This document shows, piece by piece, positions 11,206 through 20,515 of a stretch of 64,000 nt of DNA. The stretch is taken from NCBI GenBank assembly GCA_039707465.1, contig CM077644.1:198373962-198437961 (forward strand), written 5' to 3'. Both the position numbers and the translations under genes were made by a program. Source of the DNA: Rhabdophis nuchalis. Taxonomy: Eukaryota > Chordata > Lepidosauria > Squamata > Natricidae. Every line of letters begins with the position of its first letter. Positions within the stretch are counted from its first letter, which is position 1. Under the pieces are notes generated by a model. It was not told the origin of the DNA. It worked only from the letters and a program-made list of their open reading frames with translations, and ran no database searches.

Positions 11206-11660
11206 TCCCGCCCATACATCCCTTCGGCCGATTCGCTCCCACAGAGAGGGACTTCTTCGGGTGCCGTCCACTAGGCAATGCCAGCAGGCGACGCCCAGGG
11301 GAAGGGCCTTCTCTGTGGTGGGCCCAACCCTCTGGAATGACCTACCCCCCGAAATCAGAACAACGACGTACCACCGCTCCTTCCGCCAGAAGTTAAAGAC
11401 TCACTTCTTCCATCAGGCTGGCCTGGCCTAACTTTTTATACCTAGCCACAGAAAGAAATTGCTTAATTAGAATTTTAAGGGGTAATTTGTTAGGGTTTTT
11501 AGGGGTTTTAATATTGATTTTAGCACAGGGTTAATTTAATTCGGTTTTAATATTTTGTATATTGTCGTATTTATTATATTTTTAATTTCCTGTGCACTGC
11601 CCCGAGTCCCCATGGGGAAGAGGGGGCGGTCTATAAATTTAATAAAATAAATAAATAAAT
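11206..11660 (+). mobile_element. L2-like LINE 3' fragment
   Basis: It begins in the last codons of the RT ORF (CCATACATCCCTTCGGCCGA, encoding the PIRSHREG region), continues through a WNDLPP-encoding stretch to a stop at about 11429, then the 3' UTR, the hairpin CTGCCCCGAGTCCCCATGGG and a (AAAT)n tail ending at 11660. It is 5'-truncated, as is typical of LINE insertion. Confidence 0.85.
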
Positions 11661-11950
11661 TCCTTCTGCTTAGAAAGGCTATGCTCGTAGTCCTCAGTAA
11701 GGTGCTTCTGCTGAGGCTCCTCCTTTTTTTGTCAGACAGAAAGAAAAAATAGAATATCCCTTCTCAAAATATATTTTTCATTTTTTTTTCCTATAGTACT
11801 TTTTATGTGTTCTTTCTGCTTCACTTTAGCAATGTATGTATCACTACCACTATGAGTTTTGTCTTTTTCTTTCTTTTTTCTCTTATTAATTAAAAAGCAT
11901 TTAATTAAAAAAGCATATATTATTTTTTAGTCCTTCAGTTTCATACTCCT
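11661..11950. other. Spacer between L2 fragments
   Basis: AT-rich DNA with T runs. Nothing recognised. Confidence 0.5.
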
Positions 11951-11954
11951 GCTT

Positions 11955-12300
11955 TTCGGGACCTAGCTACCTGCGGGATCGGATCCTGCCCCATACATCC
12001 TCACGGCCGATTCGCTCCCACAGAGAGGGACTTCTCCGGGTGCCGTCCACTAGACTTTGTCAGCGGGCGACGCCCAGGGGAAGGGCCTTCTCTGTGGCGG
12101 GCCCAGCCCTCTGGAACGACCTTCCCCCCAATATTAGAACTACCACGGACCTCCGCTCCTTCCGTCTGAAATTAAAAACACATCTTTTTCGCTTGGCCGA
12201 CCTAGGATAGTCTCTTCTGATTGTTTAGGGATTTTTAGTAAATATTTGGGAATTTTAGCGCAGGGTTTTCTGTTTAATATGCCTTTTAGTTAGTATTTAT
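11955..12300 (+). mobile_element. L2-like LINE 3' fragment, left half of a split copy
   Basis: It carries the final part of the RT ORF (codons for [10 protein letters not shown] to a TAG at 12208-12210) and the first part of the 3' UTR, but stops at an (AAT)n tract before the GC hairpin. The missing hairpin and tail appear in the same orientation at 15363-15495, beyond the minus-strand L2. The simplest reading is one plus-strand copy interrupted by the later minus-strand insertion. Confidence 0.75.
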
Positions 12301-12302
12301 AA

Positions 12303-15300
12303 TAATAATAATAATAATAAAGTTGAATTTATTAACCGCTCCCTCTCCCCACAGGGACTCGGGGCGGTGCACAGGGAGAATAAAAACAATAAATATACAA
12401 AATACATACAATTTAAAACAGATTAAACTAATTCCTGTGCTAAAATCCCTTTAACTAAAAATCCCCACTAAATATAAATAAACATTAAAAACCCATAGAG
12501 AGAGAGACTACCCTAGGCCGGCCAGGCGGAAAAGATGAGTCTTCAATTTCAGGCGGAAGGAGCGGAGGTCCATGGTCATTCTAATATCGGGGGGAAGGTC
12601 GTTCCAGAGGGCTGGGCCCGCCACAGAGAGAGCCCTTCCCCTGGGCGTCGCCCGCTGACAAAGTCTAGTGGACGGCACCTGGAGAAGTCCCTCTCTGTGG
12701 GAGCGAATCAGCCGTGAGGATGTGTGCGGCAGGATCCGATCCCGCAGGTAGCTAGGTCCCGAGCCATGGAGCGCTTTAAAGATGATAACTAACACCTTGA
12801 AGCGCACCCGGAAGATGACAGGCAGCCAGTGCAGCTCGCGCAAGAGCGGTGTTACATGGGTGAACCTAGTGGTTCCCATAATTGCTCAGGCGGCTGCATT
12901 CTGAACTAACTGAAGCCTCCGGGTGCACCTCAAGGGGAGCCCCATGTAGAGAGAGTTACAATAGTCCAGTCGGGATGTCACGAGGGCATGAGTGACTGTG
13001 CGAAGGGCGTCCCGATCCAATAGGGGGCGCAGTTGGCGAACCAGGCGAACCTGGTAAAACGCCCTCCTGGCCACGGCTGTCACTTGCTCTTCCATAGACA
13101 GCCGGGTATCCAGGAGGACTCCCAAATTGCGCGCCCCATCCACAGGGGCAAGATGTTCGCCCCCTATGGCCAGCGTTGGAGAGAGCTGGTTGAATCGGGC
13201 AGCTGGAAACCACAGCCACTCGGTCTTGGTCGGGCTGAACCTGAGTCCGTTACTTCCCATCCAGATCCGCACGGCTTCCAGGCACTGGCACATCACTGCT
13301 ACGGCATCGTTGGGGTGGTTTGGGGTAGATATATACAGCTGAGTATCATCAGCGTAGAGATGGTACTCTACCCCAAAACCACGGATGATCTCACCCAGCG
13401 GCTTCATGTATGCATTAAACAGGAGAGGCGAGAGGACCGACCCCTGAGGCACCCCACATGTGAGGGGTCTCGGGGTCAACCTCTGCTCTCCTGCCAACAC
13501 AAATTGCGATCGGCCAGAGAGGTAGGAGGAGAACCACTGTAAAACGGTGCCTCCCACCCCCAACCCCCCCAGCCGATGCAATAGGATACCATGGTCGATG
13601 GTATCGAAAGCCGCCGAGAGGTCTAATAGGACCAGGATGGAGGAACAACCCCCATCTCTGGCCCTCCAGAGATCATCCACCAACGCGACCAATGCCGTCT
13701 CGGTGCTATGCCCGGGCCGAAAGCCGGACTGGCGCGGGTCTAGATAATCAACTTCCTCCAGGTGACGGGGAAACTGTTGTGCCACCATACTCTCAACAAC
13801 CTTCGCCAAAAAGGGAAGGTTGGAGACGGGACGATAGTTGGTTAGAAGAGCTGGATCCAAAGAGGGCTTCTTAAGGAGGGGCCTCACCATAGCCTCTTTT
13901 AGGGAAGCAGGCAAGGAACCCTCACTTAAAGAAGCGTTGACAACCTCTTGGAGCCAGCCTCGTGTCACCTCCCAGGATGCCAGTACAAGCCAGGAGGGAC
14001 ACGGGTCCAATAAACATGTGGTGGCTCGCAGTCGTCCACATAACCTGTCCATATCCTCGGAAGCAACGGAGTCAAATTCCTCCCAAACAAGATCAGCCTC
14101 GTGGCATCCCACTGGGCCATGAATAGGGGCTAGCTCGTTCTGTATCTGAGCGGTTTTGTCCTGCAGAAAAGTCACAAATTCCTCTGCTCTACCCTGTAGC
14201 GGGGCTTCCCGCACCCTCTGTTGCAGGAGGGAACGGGTCACCCTAAACAGGGCGGCAGGGCGGTTTTCTGCGGATGCTATGAGAGTGGCACAATGATGGC
14301 GTTTGGCCACTCTCAGCGCCACAATGTAAGTCCGTAAATGGGCTCTTACCTGTGTCCGGTCAGATTCAGAGCGAGTAGCCCTCCATCTTCCCTCTAGGCA
14401 TCTCTTGCGGCGTTTCATCGCCCTCAGCTCCTCGGTGAACCAAGGAGCCGAGGCGGCTCGGCGCCGCAAGAGAGGCCGCAAGGGCGCGACCCGATCCAAG
14501 GCTCCCGTGGTCGCAATATTCCATGCGGCCACGAGGTCCTCCATCGGGGCGCGGGTCAGGGGTACAGGAAGTGGCCCAAGCGCCGTCTGGAACCCAACAG
14601 GGTCCATCAGGCGCCTGGGGCGAAACCAGATAGGAAGTTCTGGTTCCGCCTCCCCGCGATGGGGAGTAGCGGTCGGAAGGTCGAGTCGGAGAAGTGAGTG
14701 GTCTGACCATGACAAGGGTGTGATGACTATATCCCCTAAACCCAGATCACTCTTCCATTGGCCCGAGACAAAGATGAGATCCGGCGTATGTCCACCCGGC
14801 GTATGGATGGGGCCTTGAATTAGTTGGGTCAGGTCCATGGCCGTCATGGAGGCCATGAACTCCCGAGCTGCCTCGGATGATTCGCCCAACGATGGCAGAT
14901 TAAAGTCCCCCATGACTACAAGTCTGGGGGTCTCAACTGCCACTGTAGCGATCACCTCCAGGAGCTCGGGCAGGGCTGCTGCCACATAGCGGGGAGCCAG
15001 GTATACAACCAGCAAGCCCAACTGCCTCCCTAGGCCCCACTTCATGCAGATGGACTCACAACCAGTAGTCTGAGGCACAATGGTCTCTCTCGGCTCAAGG
15101 CCTTCCTTGATAATGACCGCTACCCCACCGCCCCTGCCTAGGCCCCGTGGCTGATGAAAAGCGCAGTAACCTGGTGGGCACATTTCAACGAGGGGAAGTC
15201 CTCCCTCGTGGCCCAACCAGGTCTCTGCAATTCCTACCAGGTCCGGCTCCCCCTCTGACACAAGGTCATGAACGAGGGGGGCTTTGTTGACCACGGACCT

Positions 15301-15362
15301 GGCATTGCAAAACATCAGCCGCAGGCCCTGGCTCTGTATCCCCTGACCACCTAGCCTGCGGG
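12303..15362 (-). mobile_element. L2-like LINE, about 3.06 kb, nearly intact ORF2
   Basis: The 3' end is at 12303-12480 on the plus strand: an (AAT)n tail, then the complement of the GC hairpin near 12335-12380. The coding region spans 12508-15315 on the minus strand. The 5' boundary near 15362 is inferred because alignment to the longer copy at 41.5-45.1 kb fades there and plus-strand L2 3' UTR begins. Relative to that copy it lacks the leader before the endonuclease. No clear target duplication was seen. Confidence 0.85.
12508..15315 (-). pseudogene. L2-like endonuclease/reverse transcriptase with a single in-frame stop
   Basis: The frame runs 809 codons from 15315 to a stop at 12886-12888. 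It then stays open in the same frame to 12508, a further 125 codons or so, with no indel. Domains: AP endonuclease at residues about 1-215 (NARSVVNK 4-11, Glu31, GDFN 136-139, SDH 204-206); linker; reverse transcriptase about 475-735 with first catalytic Asp565 ([11 protein letters not shown]) and YADD 654-657; then the L2 C-terminal region ([20 protein letters not shown]). The product would nick target DNA and reverse-transcribe LINE RNA. The stop falls right after QNAAA, where other copies carry a codon for Gln or Arg, so one substitution may have broken it. All catalytic motifs I can see are kept. ATG at 15315 is probably not the native start, as family members extend further upstream. Confidence 0.85.
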
Positions 15363-15495
15363 GGTTATGTACGTTTATTGTTTTAAATTTTGTATTCCTT
15401 TTTTAACTGTTTTTAATTCCCTGTGCCCCGCCTCGAGTCCCTTCGGGGAGAGAGAGCGGGTTATAAATAAAATTCGATTCGATTCGATTCGATTC
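15363..15495 (+). mobile_element. L2-like 3' UTR and tail, right half of a split copy
   Basis: Plus-strand L2 3' UTR with the hairpin CGCCTCGAGTCCCTTCGGGG and a tail of (ATTCG)n at 15472-15495. It supplies exactly the part missing from the fragment at 11955-12300. Confidence 0.75.
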
Positions 15496-15499
15496 TAAG

Positions 15500-15848
15500 C
15501 TGCTTTTCCCTCCTTACATCAAAATCTCTGGCAGTGATGCCCAGTCAGTTCAGCTGTCATTCTTCTAATCTTTTTATTGTTCTTGCTCAATTTACGTTTC
15601 AATTTTCCATTTAAGTTTTATTTTTGATCTTTTTCCTTTTGGGGAAAATGCCTTCCCATCCCAAACATTTTCCTATTTTTCTTTTTAATCTCGTTCCAAA
15701 AAATCACAATTGCTAATTGCAGCCAGAGGCTTGCATAATTTTAGTAAATCAATAACTGAATATTTCTTATAAGAAATTAGAAGGGAAAAGTATGCAAAGA
15801 TATTTGTGTCTTCTTATTTGTATTAAAAGTGAAACTTAAACTTCCTTT
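15500..15848. other. AT-rich intergenic
   Basis: Nothing recognised. Confidence 0.5.
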
Positions 15849-15927
15849 TAGATCAGTCCTCTTCAATGTTATTGCCCTCCAGATGTCCTAACATCTGGAG
15901 GTCACCATGCTGGGAAAGGCTGATCTA
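15849..15927. mobile_element. Short foldback MITE, about 79 bp
   Basis: TAGATCAGTCCTCTTCAATG at the left pairs imperfectly with CATGCTGGGAAAGGCTGATCTA at the right, and CCTCCAGATGT pairs with ACATCTGGAGG at the centre. This looks like an internally deleted copy of a common amniote foldback repeat whose ends read TAGATCAGCCTTTCCCAACC (from memory). Confidence 0.6.
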
Positions 15928-16348
15928 AATAAAGAAAAGAGCTGATATCAAAACAATGTTTGTGACAAAAAGAAAAAATGAAAGCATTCTGCAAATGAAG
16001 AAATCTAATTATTTTACTGCCATCAACAGAAAATAAAAGATTTGCACTGATTGCACTGCTGTGATGATAAATAGACTCTGCTTCTTCGTTAATAATATTG
16101 TTTCTGTCTGCAGCACTAAAGGCTTGATAGATGATGTGGTTTATATTATTTGATATGTTGCAGATGGTTGCCCATAATCCCCAAACACCATAATTGATCT
16201 GACAGAATTTGCTGTGGACAATCCAGTTTGCATAGATATCCTTTTTGTTTCTGTATTATATACTATATCACGGGATAAAAATACTGTTTTCAGTAGAGGT
16301 AGGAGCATGTAAAGCATTTTAATGTTATAATAATATGTAAATTATACA
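15928..16348. other. AT-rich intergenic
   Basis: Nothing recognised. Confidence 0.5.
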
Positions 16349-16497
16349 TATCGTATTTATCGGCGTATAACACGCACAGGCGTATAACACGCACCTTCAT
16401 TTTAAGAGGGAAATTTCAGGAAAAAAATTTAAATTTCAAATAAAGAACTTTGAACTCCCGGCAAATTAATCTCTCCACAGGCCACATTACCCTGATT

Positions 16498-17092
16498 CAG
16501 TGGCGTAGCGTGGGTTGTCAGCACCCGGGGCAAGGCAAGTAATTTGCGCCCCCTAACTTGCAGACTCATCCATTTTAATAAGCGCCTCTTTTCTTCCTTC
16601 CTTCCTTCCTCTCCCTCGCTCGTTTCTCTCTCTCCCCCCCCTCAACACACATCCCCGCATCCCCTCCTCCCATTTACATTCAAATGAACCAGCTGTGCGC
16701 AAGGAGGACCAGACCGCTGCTCATTCATTCAGTAGAACGCGCGCCAGGGAAGGAAAAGAAGAAGAAGAAAAAAGTCGCCGGCAAACTCCGCCAGCCTTTC
16801 CCGTGTGTGGGAGCCGGCTTGGGATATTTTACGGGGAGGGTGAAGACGAGGGGGGGAGAATAGGCAGGGAGGCAAGGCTGCCCACCCCGCGACCTCTTTC
16901 GCTTAAGAGTGGCGGCGTGGCCCCGAGAGGCGGTGGGGTGGAGGAGAAGGGGAGGAGGGTGTGTTTGTGTGTGTGTGTGTGAGCCCGGACTGGGGGGGGG
17001 AGTGAGTTACCTTTGCCCGACGCATCCGAACCCCGCAGTGTTAGCTGCCCGGTGCGGCCGGCCCCCCCTGCACCCCCCATGCTACGCCTCTG
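16498..17092. mobile_element. hAT-like element nested in the TA-flanked element (595 bp)
   Basis: Ends CAGTGGCGTAGCGTGGGT and CCATGCTACGCCTCTG form an imperfect inverted terminal repeat. Flanking CCCTGATT (16490-16497 and 17093-17100) is a perfect 8-bp target duplication. The interior is GC-rich, with pyrimidine and purine tracts and a (GT)n run at 16967-16981. No transposase. The GC-rich open frames inside (for example 16695-16982) have no recognisable domain. Confidence 0.85.
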
Positions 17093-17744
17093 CCCTGATT
17101 CTACCGATTTCTTGGGGAAAAGGTGCAGAGCAGGCAGAGAAACGGTGAGGGGGGTGGGTGGAAAGGAGCGATCCAAGGCCACATAGGAAAAGCCCCTGCC
17201 ACCAGCTTCCCGGGAAAACAACTCACCCACCCTTCCTTCTTTCCCTCCCCCCCTCTTCTACCATATTACCAGGGTTTGGCAAGGGGTGAGGCGGGGAGGG
17301 GAGCAGCAGCAGCAGAGGCACCTGCTTGGGCATGAGAGCGACAAGATCGCTTGCCTGCTTATCGTCCAGCTCCCACGCTGCTGGTGCCAGGGGAGGAGGG
17401 ATGCTTCCCCGTTCCCCTTGGCAACCAGGCCCTCCACTTCTGGCGGCGGGGCTACCATTGGCGGGTGGGGAGGAATGGGGGGCGCTCTTCCCACCTTCCC
17501 TGCCTTTCCCTGAGCGCGCGCCCGTGCTGCCATATGCCAGGGCAACCGACGCCTCTGCACTCGCGCGCCAGAGCGGCCTCGCGGCTTTCTCCGTCTCCAG
17601 CCCCACCCCGCCCGTCCGCTCTTCTGCCGCCTCCTCCTCCTCCTCCTCCCGCCAAGAGATGGACGGCGGCTCTTTCACCCGCAGCGAGAAGTGGGCATCC
17701 GCCCTCTGTGGACTGCCACCACCTCTCCCGGAGACGGCGTCTCC

Positions 17745-18062
17745 GCGCGGCTGTGGAGGGTTTCCTCCTTCCCCCTCTCTCTTTCCCCTCTGTGTGTCTG
17801 TAGAAAGACGGGGGGAGGGAATCAGAGTCTAACAGACACACAGAGGGGAAGAGACAGAGGGGGAGGGATGAAACCCTCCACAGCCACGCGGAGACGGCAT
17901 GGAGTCTCCGCGCGGCTGTGGAGGGTTTCCTCCTTCCCCCTCTGTCTCTTCCCCTCTGTGTGTCTGTTAGACTCTGATTCCCTCCCCCCGTCTTTCTCTC
18001 GCTCTGGGCAGAGAGCGAGAGAAAGACCGGGGGGGGAGGGAATCAGAGTCTAACAGACACAC
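17745..18062. repeat. Alternating inverted arms inside the TA-flanked element
   Basis: Four arms alternate in orientation: forward 17745-17807, reverse about 17818-17902, forward about 17905-17993, reverse about 18011-18062. They share GCGGCTGTGGAGGGTTTCC and CACAGAGGGGAAGAGACAGA or their complements, and ACAGACACACA next to CAGAGTCTAA. Single strands could fold into long hairpins. Confidence 0.8.
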
Positions 18063-18333
18063 AACAGGACCTCGCGGATGACCCGGCATAATAATATCGG
18101 CGTATAACACGCATATCGGCGTATAACACGCATACATCATTTGCCCCCTATTTTCAGGGGGAAAAAGTGCGTGTTATACGCCGATAAATACGGTACTTTA
18201 TAAATCTATAATATTAGCATGGGAACCAACTAGCTCTAAAGCTGTGCTTACAAATTACAATTATAATAGAGATGCTTCCAGGACATGTAAGATAATTTAA
18301 TGGGTAACTATCTTAAATCAAGTTTCACTAGGA

Positions 18334-18700
18334 AAGTGATGGCTAACCTTTTTCTTCTCGCATGCCGAAATCGTGCATAAGGCAATGCTCTCCACCTCCC
18401 TGTGCATGCATGCACAATCCCATGGCGCTCCCCCACATCCATATATGTGTGTGACCTCCGCGCCCGGTTTTGGGCCTAGCAGGCCTCCCTGAAGCTTCCT
18501 GGAACCAAAAATATGGCAGGGGGGAAAGGGGAATGCCGCACTTTTGGCGATGCCCACCCCTGTGTATGCATGCGCATCTCCCACATGCATGGCAGAGACC
18601 TGAAAATCAGTTGGCTGGTTGGAGGTGCATGCTGGGCGATGGCTTGCATGCCCGCAGAGAAGCCACAGGTGACATGCATGCCATAGGTTTGCCATCACGG
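18334..18700. mobile_element. hAT-like MITE, GTGATGGC-end family (367 bp)
   Basis: Ends AAGTGATGGCTAACC and GGTTTGCCATCACGG are inverted repeats. Flanking CACTAGGA at 18326-18333 and 18701-18708 is a perfect 8-bp duplication. No coding capacity. A degenerate relative lies at 6170-6643. Confidence 0.85.
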
Positions 18701-18708
18701 CACTAGGA

Positions 18709-19014
18709 AAATAACTGAACAGTTGTATTGGACAATAATTGCTTAAGCACAAAATGATGGATCCAGTACTAAGAATCCTTTATCAATTTTTTCATTAGAT
18801 TGTTAAATAAAGGTTGGCTCAGTATTACCTCTTGTTATTTATTTTCAGACTGTGTTATGTAATAATAAAACAATTTTATAAAGAAAAGGAATGGGGGGGA
18901 AACCATAAATTTAAAAGATAAATGTCAATACTATATGATATTTCATAGACTTTTCTGATTGTCCTTTTTCAGTGTACTCCTTCTACCATTATTTATTTGT
19001 AAAATATATGCACT
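18709..19014. other. AT-rich spacer before the LTR element
   Basis: Nothing recognised. Confidence 0.5.
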
Positions 19015-19019
19015 GTTTC

Positions 19020-19273
19020 TGTTGTATACTGACACCTGCTTAAATTCCCCGGCAACAGCCAGTCGCGTCTGATTGGCCAAGACGCGACTGGCTGCAGCCG
19101 AAGCGGGAGACGCGCGGATTGGCCGGCTCACTGACAGCTCCATATAAAAGGAGCTGTCAGAGAGAAGGCGCGCGCTTTTTGTTCCTATTACTTACCGTTG
19201 TTGTTCCTGTTGAATTTCTGTGAATAAAAGCCGTTGGATCAACCGGGTCTGGAACCTCCCTCACTATATAACA
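19020..19273 (+). repeat. 5' LTR of the Ty3/Gypsy element
   Basis: Starts TGTTGTATACTG and ends CTATATAACA. It contains a 14-bp inverted repeat around CCAAT-like GATTGGCCAA (19056-19094), a TATA box at about 19142-19149 inside a hairpin, and AATAAA near 19225. It differs from the 3' LTR at 19037 (T versus C at 23739) and 19186 (T versus C at 23888). Confidence 0.95.
19131..19160 (+). promoter_or_regulatory. TATA box in the loop of an 11-bp hairpin
   Basis: CTGACAGCTCC and GGAGCTGTCAG are perfect inverted arms around ATATAAAA. The probable retroelement promoter therefore lies in the loop. The 3' LTR has the same arrangement, and the solo LTR at 28207-28443 has a shorter version. Confidence 0.75.
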
Positions 19274-19274
19274 T

Positions 19275-19285
19275 TGGCGACGAGG
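19275..19285 (+). promoter_or_regulatory. Primer-binding site, probably for tRNA-Ser
   Basis: TGGCGACGAGG begins one base after the 5' LTR. It is complementary to a CCTCGTCGCCA acceptor end, which I associate with tRNA-Ser. The tRNA identity is from memory. Confidence 0.65.
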
Positions 19286-19378
19286 ACTGGGGCCCGGCAT
19301 CGATCCTCCTAACCGGACCTCTTCACTCTGCGGATCGAAGAGATATTGCGATTTCACCGGCAAAGCCTATTTTGCCTC

Positions 19379-20515
19379 ATGAGCATGGCCACTCTCCCTC
19401 CTTTCGCGACCTACGACCCATCGGCGGAGTCCTGGGAGGCCTTCCTGGCGCGTTTCGATTGTTTTCTCCTCACCGACGTGAGCGGTGATATCACCCCCGC
19501 GAGGCGCCTGGGCCTCTTCCTCGGCTGCGGCGGCCGGACTGTTTTTGCCGTCGCGCGCAACATAGCCGCCCCGGCCGCTGTTCAAGACCTCGAATGGGGT
19601 GTACTGCAGGCCCGCCTCAAGGCCCACTTCGCCCCGGCACCTTCGAAAATTTCGCGCCGCTGCGCTTACCGGCAATGCCGCCAGCTGCCAACGCAGTCGG
19701 TGGCTGACTTCTTGCAAGCCTTGCGTGCGGCCGCCCTCCTCTGCGAATTCCCAGCCCCGTTCCTCGATGAATCCCTGCTCGAGCAATTCGTGGCGGGGCT
19801 CCGGGACATCAAGCTCCGCCGCCGGCTCCTGGCCCGCTCGGACATTACCTTAGAGCAGGCCATCGAGGACGCCAGGGCCGCGGAGCTGGCGGACGCAACG
19901 TCCGACCTATACCTGGGCCAGCCTGCACAGCCGCTTCCCTCCCCGCGGGCCTGCCTTGTTAACGAACTTGCCCCGCTCGACCCCCTGGATGACGGCTCGC
20001 CTTTTGAAAGCGTTGCCCGCCTGCAGGCCTCCGGCCGCGGCAACGCCAGGCCCGGCACCTCTCGCAAGGGGGCCGCCGCCTGTGCCGGGTGCGGAGGTGC
20101 CCACGCGAGGAGCGAGTGCCCCTATAAAGATACCATCTGCCGCCGGTGCGATAGACGGGGCCACATCGCCCGCGTGTGCCGCGCCGTCCTCTCCCGCCTG
20201 GCGGACCAGGCCCCCCACCGACCAGCGGCAGCGGCCCCGCCACCCGCTCCGGCCTATGGGAGACGGCCCCCGAACAGACGCCCGGCTCAGGATGCGGCCT
20301 GCTACGCCACGACGGACATCAGGGACGCCATTCCCATCGCTACCGATGACCGTAGGCGAATTTCAACCTCCCTGACCCTTGAGGGACGCCCTTTGTCTAT
20401 GGAGGTTGACTCGGGGTCGTCCCGGTCCCTCATTTCGTGGGGACAACTGACAGCCTTGTGCCCCACCCTGTCACCTCTCCCGCCCAGACGCCATGCTCCG
20501 GGACTACCAGGGTAA
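19379..20515 (+). pseudogene. gag: Gag plus N-terminal protease, frameshifted
   Basis: The likely start is ATG 19379 (MSMATLPPF); the frame is open further upstream, but that part precedes the conserved Gag start. The capsid-like region contains YDPSAESWEAFLARF and QCRQLPTQSVADFLQALR. Two zinc knuckles follow: one at 20081-20119 (C-x2-C-x3-H-x4-C, slightly short) and one at 20138-20180 (C-x2-C-x4-H-x4-C). The aspartic protease begins in the same frame, with catalytic DSGSS at Asp codon 20408-20410. The frame ends at 20515 with an unrelated tail. The rest of the protease (YQGNPITVMG through LIGLDWFDALGL) continues in another frame from about 20493, so an indel around 20470-20492 breaks the protein in mid-protease. 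A programmed shift here is unlikely because it would split a domain. Confidence 0.85.

Larger units (their letters stand above)
16351..18193. mobile_element. TA-flanked GC-rich foldback DNA transposon (1.84 kb with nested insert)
   Basis: The termini at 16352-16377 and 18167-18192 are perfect 26-bp inverted repeats (CGTATTTATCGGCGTATAAC, then ACGCAC). One further base pair is mismatched, and the element is flanked by TA at 16349-16350 and 18194-18195, as for Tc1/mariner-like elements. The core GGCGTATAACACGCA repeats next to the left terminus, and again twice directly and once inverted within the last 100 bp: subterminal repeats like transposase-binding sites. The interior is very GC-rich, with long inverted arms at 17745-18062, and holds a nested hAT-like element. 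No transposase frame is visible, and the superfamily beyond the TA target is not certain. Confidence 0.75.

Noticed and set aside
13033..14818. Plus-strand frames of 60-170 codons over the minus-strand L2
   Set aside because: Antisense shadows of the GC-rich L2 ORF.
12303..15495. 5' inversion (twin priming) of a single L2 copy
   Set aside because: The minus-strand part has its own complete 3' tail, and the plus-strand parts on either side complement each other, so a nested insertion is simpler.
16695..18053. Overlapping GC-rich frames that might be a first exon or CpG-island gene
   Set aside because: They lie inside two nested transposons and overlap in five or six frames. No splice-supported or domain-bearing frame was found.
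20470..20500. Programmed gag-pol frameshift
   Set aside because: The frame change falls inside the protease domain rather than at its edge, and I see no slippery heptamer. A mutation is more likely.
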